From Anaerolineae bacterium (GTDB lineage: Bacteria; Chloroflexota; Anaerolineae; Promineifilales; Promineifilaceae): a stretch of DNA of 64,000 bases. Below the pieces are notes generated by a model, which saw nothing but the letters and a program-made list of their open reading frames with translations, was not told the DNA's origin and did no database searches. Positions within the stretch are counted from its first letter, which is position 1. Every line of letters starts with the position of its first letter. Shown piece after piece: positions 52,608 through 63,280 of this stretch. The position numbers were made by a program, and so were the translations under genes. The stretch covers positions 19,541 through 83,540 of the forward strand of contig JAHBVI010000014.1 in the NCBI GenBank assembly GCA_019637635.1, written 5' to 3'.

Positions 52608-52640
52608 AAAAAGCAGCACATGACAAATTGTGCTGCTTTT
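52608..52640 (-). terminator. Terminator of secA
   Basis: On the minus strand AAAAGCAGCACA and TGTGCTGCTTTT pair perfectly around an 8-nt loop and are followed by a T-rich stretch (TCTTTTC). It lies about 57 nt after the secA stop and also has the symmetric A/T ends of a bidirectional terminator. Confidence 0.85.
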
Positions 52641-52697
52641 GATCTTAAATCCAAAAAGAATCAGGTCGCCAGGCTAACATGACCCGATTGTAACACA

Positions 52698-55600
52698 TTA
52701 TCGGCGTGCTTTGCCGCCAGCGCCGGATTTTGCCGGTTGTTTTTGCCCGGCGGGGGCTGCCTGGCCCGCCTGTTCATGGCGCATGTGGCAATTTTTATAC
52801 TTCTTGCCGCTGCCACAGGGACAGGGATCGTTGCGCCCTACTTTGGGCACGTCGCGGCGCAGTTCCACCCCTTTGCCCCCTTCACGCTTGACTACAGCAA
52901 AACCGGCGTCCCGCGCCTGTTCCTGGTAACGCTGTTCTGCTTCTTGCTGCTGCACAAAGGCCTGATGTTGGGCAATATCCCGGAAGAAGCGGTCGGCAAT
53001 ATCCTTTTCGATATTGTGGCGCATATCCTGGAACATTTCTGCGGAGCGAATTTTGTAGATGACTTTGGGGTCGCGCTGGCCAAGGGCTTCCAGGCCAATT
53101 TCGCGGCGCAGGTCGTCGGCAGCGGTCAGGTAATCGCGCCACTCGCGGTCAATGGCGCTCAGCAGCAGGGTGCGCTGGTAGTTGCGGTATTCCTGTTCGC
53201 CAATGTGTTTGCGCCATTTGTCTTGCTGGCTATGCACATATTCCACCAGGGCAATTTCTAGTTGTTCCGCGTCCATGGCGGCGATGGTTTCCATCAGCAG
53301 TTTGTGTAACGCTTTGTCGGCGTTTTGTTTGAAGCGCTGCTGGCGATTGGGGGCGTTGTTGGCGTTGAGACCTTCCACGTTGAACTGGTTGAAGGCGGTG
53401 GTGAGGTCGGTAACGGCCGTGTCCCATATCCGCTCTCGTTCCGCCGGTTCCAGTTCCACCTGTTCGGTCACAAATTCATTGAAGAACGTTTCCACCAGTT
53501 CCAGATAAGCGCGGCGAGTGTTTTCGCGCGCCTGCTGCTGCCCCGTTTTGCGCAGCGCCAGCGCCCCCAGGTTGGGCACAGGTGGGAAAAGTGGCAAAAA
53601 GCGGTTCATCGCCTGGAAAAGCTGGTACAGGTTGTGCCCGTTTTCGGCGTTGTCGTAGACCAGTTCCATCAACCGGGTGTTCAGTTTAGCCGGGCTAAGG
53701 GCCGCCAGTTCGTTGCGGTCCAGATTTACAATACCGGGCAGCAAACCACGCAGGCGGGCAATGACGGCCGTGAGATGCACCTGATCCGTCGCGTCTGTGC
53801 TGAAATCGGAGATGATGCGCTCAATTTCGCCCCGGCAATACTGCTCATAATTGGTGACGTAGTTTTCCACCAGTTCGGCAATAGATTTGGCAAAAGCATC
53901 ATTGATCTTCTCATCATAATCCGCGCCATCAGACAGCAAGATGGTGCGCCGTTCGTTGTAAATGGCCTGGCGCTGCCGGTTCATCACATCGTCGTACTCG
54001 ACGATGTTTTTGCGCATGTCGAAGTTGTACCCTTCCACCCGCTCCTGGGCGCTTTCGATCATCCGGTCTAACACGCCAAATTCCAGGGGCATATCCTCTG
54101 GCAGGTTGGACAGCACCCCCTTGTTCATCCAGCTTTTCAGCCGCTCGCCGCCAAACCGGCGCATCAGTTCATCTTCCAGCGACAGGAAGAAGCGGGAAGA
54201 GCCGGGGTCGCCCTGGCGGGCGGCGCGGCCACGCAGCTGATTGTCAATGCGCCGCGATTCGTGCCGCTCGGAGCCAATGACGTGCAGCCCGCCCAACTGC
54301 CACACCTCCTCCCGTTCTTTTTTGGTCTGGCGCTGCGTTTCTTCAACCCGCGCGACCAGATCGGCGGGCATGCCCGGAATTTCGGCCACAATCTTTTCCG
54401 CCTCGGCGCGGTCGCCGGCCATGATGGCCCGGATGATGGCGGCGCGGGCGTTGTAATGTTTGTCAAAGACAATTTCGGCCAGGAATTGGGCCGCCAATCC
54501 ATTGTCCGCATGAACGCGCTGGTAACGGCCGTACATATCGGCCTGGCGGGTAGCGTCTTCCACCAGGGCCACGTCCACGCCAATCTCTTCCAGATATTCG
54601 CGGGCTTCGCCCAGAAAACCGCTGTTTACCCAGCGCAGCACTTTCATCAAATTGTCGTAATCAATCTCATACGTCTGGCGTAGTTGCTGCGAGAGGAATC
54701 CCATGACCTGGACGCGCTCGATTTCGGCCAACGCCTCGTCCATTTCGTGTTTGACGGCCAGCAGCCAGTCCACCAAATTTTCAGACAGTTTGCTGTGTTT
54801 GCGCGCCATCTCGCGGGCGGTTTCTTCGCCTTCGTCCAGCAATTTGAAAGCGAGTTGGTTGAGCAACGGCCGTGAGAACAAATCATTCTCCATCATCTCC
54901 GCCGCCAGCCCTTCGGGGTTGCCGCCCAACAAGATGTCCGTACCACGCCCGGCCATGTTGGTGGAGATGGTCACGGCCCCTTTGCGGCCGGCCTGCGCCA
55001 CGATTAGCGCCTCTGACTGATGTATCTTGGCGTTCAAGACGGTGTGTGGAATACGCTCTCGCTCCAGCATTTTGTGGATCGTTTCCGAATGTTCCACCGA
55101 GGTCGTGCCTACCAGGATCGGTCGGCCCGCTTCCCGGTACCGCTTGACTTCATTGATAATAGCCTTGTCTTTGGCCGCTTCATTGCCGTAAATCTGATCC
55201 GGAAAATCGAGGCGTTTGAAAAAGATCGGTTTTTTTGTTTGCGGGTCGGCGTAGGCAATGCGCTCACCGCTTTCTATTTTCTCTTTTTGTTCCAGCAGCC
55301 CCATCGCCCCCGTATCCACAATGTATTGCACGTTGGTTGGCAGCGGCGTAACGCCCAATTCATAAATCTTGTCAAACTCTTCCGCGTCGGTGAGCGCCGT
55401 ACCGGTCATACCGGCCAGTTTTTCATACAGGCGGAAGTAATTTTGCAGGGTGATGGTGGCTACCGTCACCGTTTCCCGCATGATCGTCACCCCTTCTTTG
55501 GCTTCAATCGCTTCGTGCAGCCCTTCGGAATAACGGCGGCCCGGCATCAGACGCCCGGTGAAATCATCCACGATGATCACCTGCCCCTCATTAACCACGT

Positions 55601-56642
55601 ACTGCACGTCTCGTTTGAACAAATACTGCGCTTTCAGGGCGTTATCCAGATAATAGGTCAGGTGAAAAAAGCGGGGGTCATACAGATTGTCGCCGGCTTC
55701 CGTGTCCAGTTCGGGGATGCGCCTTTCGATTTCGGCGATGCCCAACTCCGTCAGGCTGACGGTGCGGCTCTTTTCGTCCAGGTCATAATGGCCGTTGGGT
55801 TCGGCGTCTTCCTCGGCCGTGTTCCGCTTCAGCCCGCGCACGTATTCGGCAAAACGGGCGTAATCTTGTCCGGAGCGGTCGGCGGGGCCGGAAATGATGA
55901 GCGGTGTGCGCGCTTCGTCAATCAGCACGTTGTCTACTTCGTCAATAATGGCGTATACCAGGTCACGCTGCACCAGTTTTTCGCGCACAGTGACCATGTT
56001 GTCGCGCAGGTAGTCAAAGCCAAATTCGCTGCTGATGCCGTAGGTGATGTCGGCCAGATAGGCCTGTTTGCGGGTGCAGGGTCGCCAGTGAACCAGCCGT
56101 TCATCTTCCAGTTCCGCGCCAGGGTTTACATAATCAGGGTCATAAAGGGCCGAGAATTGCAGCGGGCCAATGCAGCCGACGGTGAGGCCGAGGGTATGGA
56201 AAATTTTGCCCATCCAGCCGCCGTCACGCCGCGCCAGGTAATCGTTCACCGTCACCAGATGCACACCGCGCCCGGTGAGGGCATTCAGGAAGAGAGGCAG
56301 CGTGCCGACCAGGGTCTTGCCTTCACCGGTGCGCATTTCCACCACTTCGCCGCGATGCAGCAGCGCCCCGCCCATGATCTGCACGTCGTAGTGGCGCAGG
56401 CCAGTGGTGCGCGTGGAGGCTTCGCGCACCAGGGCAAAGGCTTCGGGCATCAGTTCGTCCAGCGATTCGCCCTCTTCCAGGTGACGCCGCCGCAGTTCCT
56501 CGGTTTTTTCGCGCAGTTGCTCGTCGGTGAGCGCCTGCATTTGTGGTTCCAGATTGTTCACGGCCGTGACCAACGGCTGCAAATTGGCAATGATTTTTTT
56601 GTTGGGGTCGCCCACAACTTTTGAGACCAGTTTTTTGAACAT
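52698..56642 (-). CDS. secA: Protein translocase ATPase SecA, enlarged
   Basis: SecA drives secretion through SecYEG. At 1314 residues this is much longer than the usual 830-1000. The DEAD motor is canonical: MRTGEGKTL (Walker A, about residue 100), [34 protein letters not shown] and [16 protein letters not shown]. Between NBD2 strands, residues about 575-775, lies a 200-residue insert where E. coli has about 40. Motif VI reads [13 protein letters not shown], with Ala where Gly is usual. A second insert of about 150 residues lies before the helical scaffold end [13 protein letters not shown]. The C-terminus keeps the SEC-C zinc motif [13 protein letters not shown]. It is preceded by prs on the same strand. 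Confidence 0.95.
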   Translation of the reverse strand: MFKKLVSKVVGDPNKKIIANLQPLVTAVNNLEPQMQALTDEQLREKTEELRRRHLEEGESLDELMPEAFALVREASTRTTGLRHYDVQIMGGALLHRGEVVEMRTGEGKTLVGTLPLFLNALTGRGVHLVTVNDYLARRDGGWMGKIFHTLGLTVGCIGPLQFSALYDPDYVNPGAELEDERLVHWRPCTRKQAYLADITYGISSEFGFDYLRDNMVTVREKLVQRDLVYAIIDEVDNVLIDEARTPLIISGPADRSGQDYARFAEYVRGLKRNTAEEDAEPNGHYDLDEKSRTVSLTELGIAEIERRIPELDTEAGDNLYDPRFFHLTYYLDNALKAQYLFKRDVQYVVNEGQVIIVDDFTGRLMPGRRYSEGLHEAIEAKEGVTIMRETVTVATITLQNYFRLYEKLAGMTGTALTDAEEFDKIYELGVTPLPTNVQYIVDTGAMGLLEQKEKIESGERIAYADPQTKKPIFFKRLDFPDQIYGNEAAKDKAIINEVKRYREAGRPILVGTTSVEHSETIHKMLERERIPHTVLNAKIHQSEALIVAQAGRKGAVTISTNMAGRGTDILLGGNPEGLAAEMMENDLFSRPLLNQLAFKLLDEGEETAREMARKHSKLSENLVDWLLAVKHEMDEALAEIERVQVMGFLSQQLRQTYEIDYDNLMKVLRWVNSGFLGEAREYLEEIGVDVALVEDATRQADMYGRYQRVHADNGLAAQFLAEIVFDKHYNARAAIIRAIMAGDRAEAEKIVAEIPGMPADLVARVEETQRQTKKEREEVWQLGGLHVIGSERHESRRIDNQLRGRAARQGDPGSSRFFLSLEDELMRRFGGERLKSWMNKGVLSNLPEDMPLEFGVLDRMIESAQERVEGYNFDMRKNIVEYDDVMNRQRQAIYNERRTILLSDGADYDEKINDAFAKSIAELVENYVTNYEQYCRGEIERIISDFSTDATDQVHLTAVIARLRGLLPGIVNLDRNELAALSPAKLNTRLMELVYDNAENGHNLYQLFQAMNRFLPLFPPVPNLGALALRKTGQQQARENTRRAYLELVETFFNEFVTEQVELEPAERERIWDTAVTDLTTAFNQFNVEGLNANNAPNRQQRFKQNADKALHKLLMETIAAMDAEQLEIALVEYVHSQQDKWRKHIGEQEYRNYQRTLLLSAIDREWRDYLTAADDLRREIGLEALGQRDPKVIYKIRSAEMFQDMRHNIEKDIADRFFRDIAQHQAFVQQQEAEQRYQEQARDAGFAVVKREGGKGVELRRDVPKVGRNDPCPCGSGKKYKNCHMRHEQAGQAAPAGQKQPAKSGAGGKARR

Positions 56643-56683
56643 TGTTATCTTCCCAAGAAAGAATAGCGAATTAAGTAGCCTGT

Positions 56684-56740
56684 AGGAGATTGGAGATTAG
56701 AGATTGAACGAATCTCCAATCTCTAGTCTCCAGTCTCAGC
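56684..56740. repeat. GGAGATT-type hairpin between prs and secA
   Basis: GGAGATTGGAGATTAGAGAT is followed by AATCTCCAATCTCTAGTCTC. The remaining spacer up to the prs stop shows nothing further. Confidence 0.85.
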
Positions 56741-56869
56741 TTTGCAATAGAATCGCCTGAGTTTAACCAGAAATTGGGCAAAGGGTAGCCCTGTTTCGTA
56801 AGTTTTATATTATACCAGCCCGGTGTGACGCACTTTGGAAGTGCGCCATACCTGACGAACACCAACCAC

Positions 56870-57826
56870 TTACTCGTTAAACAATTCGCCCACGCTGCGC
56901 CCTTCGTGCGAGCGGATGATGACCTCTCCCAACAATTTGGCAACGGTGAGGACGGTCATATTTGGCAGCTTTTTTTCGGGCGGAATGGGCAGGGTGTCGG
57001 TGGTCACAATCTCTTTCACCGGCATCTGGCGAAAGCGTTCTATGGCCGGGTCAGACAAAACGGCGTGGGTAAAGGTGATGTAAACATCTTTAGCGCCACA
57101 AGATTTCACCAGTTGCACCGCCTCTTGCATGGAACCGGCCGTATCTACCAGATCATCCACAATAATCACATCTTTATTTTGCACACTGCCGATCAGGCTG
57201 AGCGCCTCACGCCCTGTTTCATTGCCGGCGCGCCGCTTTTCCACAAACGCCAACGGCAAATCCAGCGTAGCCGCAAAATTGCGTCCACGTTTGGCAAAAC
57301 CCAGATCAGGCGTCACCACCACGCCATCCAACTTTTTGGCCTGGAAATAGTCGGTGAGAATATGGAAGGCGGTTAAAGAATCACCGGGAATCTTGTAAAA
57401 ACCCTGGATTTGTTCGGCGTGCAAATCAATGGTAATCCAGCGGTCGGCCCCGGCGACTTCAATCATATCGGCCAACAGGCGGGCGGAAATGGGCACACGC
57501 GGCTGGTCTTTTTTGTCGCTTTGGGCATAAGCCATGTAGGGAATGACAACGGTTACCCGGCCGGCCGAATCCCGCTTCACACAATCAATGGCAATGAGCA
57601 TCTCCATGATGTTCTGGTGAATGGGGCGGCTGTGACTTTGAATGATGAACACATCCTGCCCACGCACACTGCCATGCAGTTTCACAAACAAATTCTCATT
57701 GGGAAATTGAATGATGTCCCAATTGCTCAACGGCACATTCAAATACGCCGCAATTTTCTGGGCTAATGCGGGATTGCCGGTTCCGGCAAAAAGCTTAATG
57801 CTCCCGTAGGCTACCATGTCGCTCAT
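56870..57826 (-). CDS. prs: Ribose-phosphate pyrophosphokinase
   Basis: Makes PRPP from ribose-5-phosphate and ATP for nucleotide, His and Trp synthesis. The 318-residue length and blocks IKLFAGTGNPALAQKIA, FPNENLFVKLHGSVRGQDVF, SARLLADMIEVAGADR with DLHAEQIQGF, and the PRPP loop VIIVDDLVDTAGSMQEAV are standard for class I enzymes. Secondary catalytic residues appear in KRRAGN. It lies between meaB and secA on the minus strand, separated by repeat hairpins, so these are probably independent transcripts. Confidence 0.96.
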   Translation of the reverse strand: MSDMVAYGSIKLFAGTGNPALAQKIAAYLNVPLSNWDIIQFPNENLFVKLHGSVRGQDVFIIQSHSRPIHQNIMEMLIAIDCVKRDSAGRVTVVIPYMAYAQSDKKDQPRVPISARLLADMIEVAGADRWITIDLHAEQIQGFYKIPGDSLTAFHILTDYFQAKKLDGVVVTPDLGFAKRGRNFAATLDLPLAFVEKRRAGNETGREALSLIGSVQNKDVIIVDDLVDTAGSMQEAVQLVKSCGAKDVYITFTHAVLSDPAIERFRQMPVKEIVTTDTLPIPPEKKLPNMTVLTVAKLLGEVIIRSHEGRSVGELFNE

Positions 57827-57837
57827 AAATTCTCTGG

Positions 57838-57882
57838 GAATGGAGATTAGAGATTGAAATGATCAATCGTTAATCTCTCGCA
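57838..57882. repeat. Short GAGATTA hairpin upstream of prs
   Basis: GGAGATTAGAGATTGAAATG is followed by ATCGTTAATCTCTCG. It is a weak, short member of the family and overlaps the meaB stop. Confidence 0.6.
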
Positions 57883-58874
57883 TACAGTTCGTTATAAATT
57901 TCCCGCACGGCCGTATATGGGTCAATTTCTCTGGCGGCAACGGCCGTTACCAGCGCATCCTGTTCACTCTGGGAAACGGCCGTGTCCCACCGGGCCAGCA
58001 GCCGCATCTGCAAAAGCTGGCGCAATTCATGGCGGCAGCGTTCTTGCTCACGCTGCTGCCATTCACCGCTCGTCTGCAAATAGGCTAGATGCTGCTCCAC
58101 CTGGCCCACCAATTCTGCAATCCCTTTCCCTTCGCTGGCGGCTGTGGGCAGCACCGGAATTTGCCAGCCCGCCGACGAGCCATTAGCGGCAGGGGTGGGG
58201 GCGTTCAGGACACGGCCGTGATGCCGCGTGCCCCCCATCGGCCCCAAATGCAGCATCAACTCCAACGACCGCACCACCCGTTCACTGCCGGGGCGGTCGG
58301 CCTTGTTCACCACCAAAATATCGGCAATCTCCAGAATGCCGGCCTTAAACGCCTGCACGTCATCGCCCATGCCCGGCGCTTCCACCACCAGCGTGGTGTG
58401 GGCGGCGCGGGCAATGTCCACCTCGGCCTGCCCCGCGCCCACCGTTTCTACCAAAATTTTCTCATAGCCAGCAGCATCTAACACCTTAATGGCCGCCCAG
58501 GCCGCCTGCGCCAGCCCGCCCAGGCTGCCCCGCGAGGCCATGCTGCGTATAAAAACGCCGCTGTCCCCGGCCAGGTCACGCATCCGCACCCGGTCACCTA
58601 ACAGCGCGCCGCCGGTAAAAGGACTGCTGGGGTCAACGGCAATAATACCTACCCGCTGCTCTTGCTGGCGCAGCCGTTTGGCAATTTCGTTCACCAGGGT
58701 GCTTTTGCCGGAACCGGGGGGACCGGTAACGCCGATGATGTGTGCCTGTCCGGTGTGGGGATAGAGGGCGGTCACGGCCGTTTCTGCGGCCGTTTCGCTG
58801 TTTTCTACCAGAGTGAGCAGGCGGGCAAGGGCGCGAGTACGGCCGTCTAACACGCCCGCAATCAACTCATTCAC
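57870..58874 (-). CDS. meaB: Methylmalonyl-CoA mutase-associated GTPase MeaB
   Basis: MeaB is a G3E-family GTPase chaperone that loads and protects adenosylcobalamin in methylmalonyl-CoA mutase. The 334-residue protein has Walker [17 protein letters not shown] near residue 50, [35 protein letters not shown] and VNKADRPG (the guanine motif). The start overlaps the end of the small mutase subunit gene by four bases, which fixes the functional link. The large catalytic mutase subunit is not in the window. Confidence 0.94.
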   Translation of the reverse strand: MNELIAGVLDGRTRALARLLTLVENSETAAETAVTALYPHTGQAHIIGVTGPPGSGKSTLVNEIAKRLRQQEQRVGIIAVDPSSPFTGGALLGDRVRMRDLAGDSGVFIRSMASRGSLGGLAQAAWAAIKVLDAAGYEKILVETVGAGQAEVDIARAAHTTLVVEAPGMGDDVQAFKAGILEIADILVVNKADRPGSERVVRSLELMLHLGPMGGTRHHGRVLNAPTPAANGSSAGWQIPVLPTAASEGKGIAELVGQVEQHLAYLQTSGEWQQREQERCRHELRQLLQMRLLARWDTAVSQSEQDALVTAVAAREIDPYTAVREIYNELYARD

Positions 58875-59287
58875 GCCGCCCGATCTCCTTGCGCCGCCGC
58901 CAGTGTATCGTTGATAAAGTGGACAATCTCCTGGGTACTGGCGCCAGGCCCAAAAATACCGGCAACGCCCATGCTTTGTAGGGTGGGTATATCATCAGGG
59001 GGAATGATACCGCCTAGAAAAACGGGCACATCGTCCATCTCATTTTCGGTCAGCAGTTCCATAATGCGTTCCACCAGCGGCAGGTGCGCCCCGGAGAGAA
59101 TGCTCAGGCCAATGGCGTCCGCATCTTCTTGCAGCGCCGACTCCACAATCATCTCTGGCGTCTGGCGCAGCCCGGTGTAAATGACTTCCATGCCCGCATC
59201 CCGCAGCGCGCGCGCCACCACTTTTGCGCCACGATCATGGCCGTCTAGCCCTGGTTTAGCAATGAGGATGCGTGGTTTAATTTCCAT
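58871..59287 (-). CDS. B12-binding small subunit of a methylmalonyl-CoA mutase-type enzyme
   Basis: A 138-residue cobalamin-binding domain beginning [20 protein letters not shown], where the His of DGHDRG is the lower axial B12 ligand. [15 protein letters not shown] and [12 protein letters not shown] complete the fold. The longer frame up to 59353 has no start signal; the ATG at 59287 follows AGGAGC. As a separate small subunit it needs a large catalytic subunit encoded elsewhere, for methylmalonyl-CoA or a related acyl-CoA. meaB overlaps its end. Confidence 0.92.
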   Translation of the reverse strand: MEIKPRILIAKPGLDGHDRGAKVVARALRDAGMEVIYTGLRQTPEMIVESALQEDADAIGLSILSGAHLPLVERIMELLTENEMDDVPVFLGGIIPPDDIPTLQSMGVAGIFGPGASTQEIVHFINDTLAAAQGDRAA

Positions 59288-59324
59288 AAGTTGCTCCTGA
59301 TTGTTGTTGAGATTACGCAGGGGG

Positions 59325-59392
59325 TTGAAAGATTGGGGATCACCATCTCCCAACCTCTGAATCTCCTAATCTCCAATCTCCAATTCTGGAAG
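59325..59392. repeat. GATTGGGGATCACC hairpin-like heptamer array
   Basis: GATTGGGGATCACCATCTCC is followed by AACCTCTGAATCTCCTAATC and CCAATCTCCAATTC. The member is degenerate. The 248-nt spacer to the SH3b gene otherwise has only AT-rich DNA with possible promoters. Confidence 0.65.
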
Positions 59393-59535
59393 GGGGATTA
59401 TAGCGACTGCCAAAATGATTTGCGAGTTGTACTGATTTTCTTTTACATAATCTCCACTTGCAGAAATACCTGCTTTTAGTCTATACTATGTAAAGTGATT
59501 TTATGTCATCTTGCTCTCTGAAGGAGGTTCAAGAT

Positions 59536-60978
59536 ATGAGAACAAAATTATCTTCTGGTAAATTAGGGATCATCGCCCTTCTGCTGTTGGCAGGCCTGCT
59601 GCTGACCAGCCAGGTGTTGGCCTATGATACCCCGGCCCAACTCACAGCCCCCGCCATTGTCAATGCCAATTCGGCCACCGTCCATGCCAATGCCGACGCT
59701 CAGGCGACCATTGTGGACGTGGTCTCGTTGAATCAAGTGGTGACGCTAGTCGGGCGCAACGCAGACGCCAGTTGGGTTTTTGTGCGTACACCAAATAACA
59801 TTTTGGGATGGATGCGGCCCCAGGTACTCACCTATACCATCAATTTGTTTGACCTGACGGCCGTCAGCACCACCCCTGTGCCCACCGTTACCCCCCTTCC
59901 CGGCACCGCCACGGCCACTCCCACGCCTATCAGCCTGGCCAATGCCACCGGCATCGTGAACACCGGCGCGTTGAATGTGCGTTCTGGCCCTGGCGTGCAG
60001 TATAACGTCATCGCCGCCGTTTATTTTGGCGATGTGGTGACGCTGCTGGGCCGCAATGGGGATGCCACCTGGTTATACATCCAGACGGCCGCAGCGGTGC
60101 GTGGTTGGGTGAATGCCCGGTACATCACCCCTAGCGTCGTCGTTACGTCGCTGCCGGTGGTAGATAGCTCCGTATCCACACCAGTTCCCGGCATCCCCAC
60201 CTCTACGCCGGTAGGGGCGACGGCGACGCCAACGCCGGTTGGCCCCACGGCCGTACCCAATACCGCCACCATCAATACCGGTTCGCTCAATATGCGTTCT
60301 GGCCCTGGTGTGGGGTATGTGCGCGTGACCACCGTAGACAGCGGTCAACTGGTCTGGTTGTTGGGACGTAATCTGGACACCACCTGGGTTCAGATTGCCA
60401 AAGCCGATAACGTGCAAGGGTGGGTTAACGGCCGTTACCTGGTCACTACCTCCAGCCTCACCAATCTGCCGATTACTTCCCAGAGTGGCACCGGCACCGT
60501 GGTAGCGGGCAACCTGAACGTGCGCAGCACACCCGGCGTCAGCGGCAGCGTTGTTACCGTCGCCTCCTATGGCTCGGCGGCTACCCTGTTAGGCCGCACC
60601 AGCGATAACGCCTGGTTGTACATCCGCGCCAGCGATGGCCAAGAAGGATGGGTTAATGCCGGTTATATCAGCACAGGGTTGAACGTTGGGCTGCTGCCGT
60701 CATTGGCCGGCCCGGTGCCCGGTCAGCCCATAGCGCCGGCGCCCCCGGTAGCCCAGCCACCGGTGAATCCCGGCAACACGGCCAGTTTGCGCGCCTGCCC
60801 GAACCTGACCTGCCAGGTCACTGGCACCGTCTATTCTGGTCTGGCAGTAACGGCTACAGGCCGCACGGCCGACAACACCTGGGTTTATGTGGTTTTGAGC
60901 AATGGTCAAGAGGGGTGGATTCAGGCTCAATTTGTAGCTTTGGGTGTGCCTATTACGACACTGCCCATCAGACAGTAA
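59536..60978 (+). CDS. Secreted five-SH3b-repeat protein
   Basis: A 480-residue exported protein. The ATG at 59536 follows AAGGAGGT and opens a signal peptide (about 1-29, ending SQVLAYD). Five bacterial SH3 (SH3b) domains lie at about 32-105, 135-210, 242-315, 319-390 and 412-478, most with the GxLNVRSGPGV.. core, VVTLLGRN and GWVNARYI. Thr/Pro-rich linkers separate the first three. SH3b repeats usually bind peptidoglycan peptides; no catalytic domain is attached, so an envelope or adhesion role is inferred. Confidence 0.9.
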   Translation: MRTKLSSGKLGIIALLLLAGLLLTSQVLAYDTPAQLTAPAIVNANSATVHANADAQATIVDVVSLNQVVTLVGRNADASWVFVRTPNNILGWMRPQVLTYTINLFDLTAVSTTPVPTVTPLPGTATATPTPISLANATGIVNTGALNVRSGPGVQYNVIAAVYFGDVVTLLGRNGDATWLYIQTAAAVRGWVNARYITPSVVVTSLPVVDSSVSTPVPGIPTSTPVGATATPTPVGPTAVPNTATINTGSLNMRSGPGVGYVRVTTVDSGQLVWLLGRNLDTTWVQIAKADNVQGWVNGRYLVTTSSLTNLPITSQSGTGTVVAGNLNVRSTPGVSGSVVTVASYGSAATLLGRTSDNAWLYIRASDGQEGWVNAGYISTGLNVGLLPSLAGPVPGQPIAPAPPVAQPPVNPGNTASLRACPNLTCQVTGTVYSGLAVTATGRTADNTWVYVVLSNGQEGWIQAQFVALGVPITTLPIRQ

Positions 60979-60984
60979 CTCGTC

Positions 60985-61041
60985 ATTCGTAATCCGTAAT
61001 CCGTCAACCGACGGATTACGGATTACGTTTCACGGCTCACG
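60985..61041. repeat. CGGATTA-type hairpin between SH3b gene and zur
   Basis: GTAATCCGTAATCCGTCAAC is followed by CGACGGATTACGGATTACG, near-perfect arms between two convergent stops. It overlaps the zur stop. Confidence 0.85.
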
Positions 61042-61467
61042 GCAGTTGGCGCAACGGCCGTAAAACTCCACCAGGTGCCCCCACACCTCAAACTGAAAGC
61101 GTTCCGCCACCACCCGTTCAATCTCCGCCACCACACAGTCATCAAATTCAATCACGGTGTCACACCCGGCGCACACCAGGTGATGATGGTGGCCGCTGTC
61201 TATCAACACATAGTGCGCCGCACCGGTGCCCTGGTATACCGGGCGCACCAACCCCACCTGGCTCAACAAATCAAGCGTGCGGTAAACGGTCATGCGCCCG
61301 ACCTGGGGCGCCGTTTCATGCACCGCTTCCGCCAGCGTGTCGGCGCTGAGATGGCCGCCGGTAGCCAGCAGGGTAGCAATGACTGCCTGCCGCGCCGGGG
61401 TCAGCCGATAGCCGTGTTGGTGTAAGCGTTCTGCAAACAGGTTGTGTCGTTCGTTTGTCATTTTCAC
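61030..61467 (-). CDS. zur: Fur-family metalloregulator, probably Zur
   Basis: A 145-residue Fur/Zur/PerR-type repressor. The wing-helix domain has RLTPARQAVIATLLATGGHL and GRMTVYRTLDLLSQVGLVRP. The metal sites are HHHHLVCAGCDTVIEFDDC and the C-terminal CANC. It is the last gene of a row with znuB and znuC on the same strand, so zinc is the likeliest effector; manganese or iron sensing cannot be excluded. The start could be the ATG at 61467 or 61461. Its C-terminal codons end in repeat DNA. Confidence 0.88.
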   Translation of the reverse strand: MKMTNERHNLFAERLHQHGYRLTPARQAVIATLLATGGHLSADTLAEAVHETAPQVGRMTVYRTLDLLSQVGLVRPVYQGTGAAHYVLIDSGHHHHLVCAGCDTVIEFDDCVVAEIERVVAERFQFEVWGHLVEFYGRCANCREP

Positions 61468-61503
61468 TCAATCTCTGGTTTTTGTGAGGCTTCGGACTTC
61501 CAC

Positions 61504-62340
61504 TCATCCGCGTTGCCAGACCATCCCCCGGTGGGGGGCAAAGAGAAAGGCAAGGATGAACACGGCCGTTGCCACCAACACCACCGCCGGGCCAGAAGCA
61601 ATATCCAGATAAAACGAGAGATACACGCCGGTGAAGCCGGAAAAGACGCCAATACTCATGGCCCAGACCATCATGGAGTGCAGGCGGCGCGTCAGCAGTG
61701 AAGCAGTGGCGGCCGGCGTCACCAACATGGCCAACATTAAGGCAACCCCCACCACCTGTAACGAAATGACGATGGTCACGGCAATCAATATCAGCAGCAG
61801 GTAACGCAAAAAGCGTTCCGGTAGCCGCAGTGTAATCGCCAGCATCGGGTCAAACGAAATGACCATAAACTCCTTGAAAAACAAGGCAATCGTCAGCAGC
61901 ACAAAGGTTGCCAATAAAAAGGTGACGCGCAAATCGGTCGGCGTCACGCCCAGTAAATTGCCAAAGAGAAAGTGGGTCAGGTCAACGGCATAATTGCCGG
62001 TAGCCGACAGTAAGGCCACACCTAAGGCAAACAGACCGGCCAGAATGACGCCAATGGCGGTGTCTTCTTTCAGTACCCGCCGTTCGGTGAGGGCGCCAAT
62101 GCCGACGGCGGCCACCGTCCCCATGATCAGCGCCCCCAATGCCAGCGGCCAACCAAGCAGATAAGCAACCACGACCCCTGGCAAAATGATATGTGCCAGG
62201 GCGTCTCCTAAAAAGGCCATGCCACGCAGCACAATGTAAACGCCGATGATGGGGCAGACGATGCCTACCATCATCGCCGCCAGCAGCGCCCGCACAATAA
62301 AGGCGTATTGCAACGGTTGTAAAAGCCACTCAATGACCAT
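61504..62340 (-). CDS. znuB: Metal ABC transporter permease (ZnuB-like)
   Basis: A 278-residue ABC-3 family permease with about eight membrane helices, for zinc or manganese import. The typical cytosolic loop GDALAHIILPGVVVAYLLGW is at about residues 48-68, and the end has MLVTPAATASLLTRRLHSMM. Its start overlaps the end of the ATPase gene by 11 bases, so the two are coupled. No substrate-binding protein gene lies in the window. Confidence 0.92.
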   Translation of the reverse strand: MVIEWLLQPLQYAFIVRALLAAMMVGIVCPIIGVYIVLRGMAFLGDALAHIILPGVVVAYLLGWPLALGALIMGTVAAVGIGALTERRVLKEDTAIGVILAGLFALGVALLSATGNYAVDLTHFLFGNLLGVTPTDLRVTFLLATFVLLTIALFFKEFMVISFDPMLAITLRLPERFLRYLLLILIAVTIVISLQVVGVALMLAMLVTPAATASLLTRRLHSMMVWAMSIGVFSGFTGVYLSFYLDIASGPAVVLVATAVFILAFLFAPHRGMVWQRG

Positions 62341-63172
62341 GAGGTTGCTCTTGTAGGAGTGCTGTTGGGGTCACCGTTTGCATAAAGACGGACATGCGCC
62401 CACCGTAGGCATGTAAGAGGTTTTCGGGGGTGAGCACGGCCGTAGGCTGCCCAAACGCCACCACTTCCCGATTCAACAGCATGATCTGATCGAAATGTTC
62501 AGCCGCCAGGGTCAGATCGTGGGTGGCCATCAGTATCGTCACTCCATCGGGCCGTAATGATTCCATAATGGCGAAGATGGTTTCCTGGCTGGGCATATCT
62601 AGCCCGGTTAATGGTTCGTCCAGCAGCAGCAGCTCGGCCTCCTGGGCCAGGGCGCGGGCGATAAAAATGCGCTGCTGCTGCCCGCCGGATAACTCGCCAA
62701 TTTGTTTGTGCGCCAGGGGCAGGGCGTTTACCCGCGCCAGACTTTCCTCAACCACCTGTTTATCCTGGCGTGACGGCCGTCGCAGCAGCCCAATTTGCCC
62801 GGCGCGCCCCATCATCACCACGTCCGCCGCCGTCACCGGGAATGACCAGTCAATCTGGCTGCGCTGCGGCACATAGGCGATGCAAATATGTTTGCCCGGC
62901 ACGGCGCCAAATATCTGCACCTGCCCGCTGGTGGGCTGGATGGTGCCGGCAGCCAGATGCAGCAGCGTACTTTTGCCGGCGCCATTGGGGCCAACGATAG
63001 CCACGCGCTGCCCGCTTTCTACCTGAAATGAGATGTGTTGCAGGGCCAGGTCACGGCCGTTGCGGCTGGTACGGCCGTGTGGCCCGCCGGCATAAGCCAC
63101 CGACACATCCACAAATTGCAGGCAAGGGCTGGCCGGTTGATGATTGATGCCACGAATACTTCTCTGCGTCAT
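62330..63172 (-). CDS. znuC: Metal ABC transporter ATPase (ZnuC-like)
   Basis: A 280-residue ABC ATPase. The start at 63172 (MTQRSIRGIN) is preferred because the frame upstream runs through a terminator hairpin. Walker A is IVGPNGAGKSTLLHLAAG, the signature ELSGGQQQRIFIARALAQ and Walker B LLLLDEPLTGLD. YVPQRSQIDWSFPV is typical of the metal-import (ABC-3) class. It forms an importer with ZnuB. A C-terminal extension of about 40 residues is uncharacterised. Confidence 0.92.
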   Translation of the reverse strand: MTQRSIRGINHQPASPCLQFVDVSVAYAGGPHGRTSRNGRDLALQHISFQVESGQRVAIVGPNGAGKSTLLHLAAGTIQPTSGQVQIFGAVPGKHICIAYVPQRSQIDWSFPVTAADVVMMGRAGQIGLLRRPSRQDKQVVEESLARVNALPLAHKQIGELSGGQQQRIFIARALAQEAELLLLDEPLTGLDMPSQETIFAIMESLRPDGVTILMATHDLTLAAEHFDQIMLLNREVVAFGQPTAVLTPENLLHAYGGRMSVFMQTVTPTALLQEQPHGH

Positions 63173-63205
63173 AATTGATATTTTATACCACAACAGGCGG
63201 CAAAC

Positions 63206-63234
63206 AAAAAGCCTGCCGAGGGTGCTGGCAGGCT
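63206..63234 (-). terminator. Terminator between rpmG and znuC
   Basis: On the minus strand AGCCTGCC and GGCAGGCT pair around a 9-nt loop, followed by TTTTG. It lies about 100 nt past the rpmG stop and 34 nt before the znuC start, separating the two transcripts or attenuating read-through. Confidence 0.75.
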
Positions 63235-63280
63235 CATTTTCAAACAAAGTCTAGTCGAATTGGTTGACCCTGAGAGCGAA

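Noticed and set aside
55020..56624. 534-codon plus-strand open frame opposite secA
   Set aside because: Antisense shadow of a clear SecA; no domain and no start signal.
18461..59388. GGAGATT arrays as possible CRISPR
   Set aside because: Units are 7 nt with no spacers, arranged as inverted arms, and no cas genes are present.
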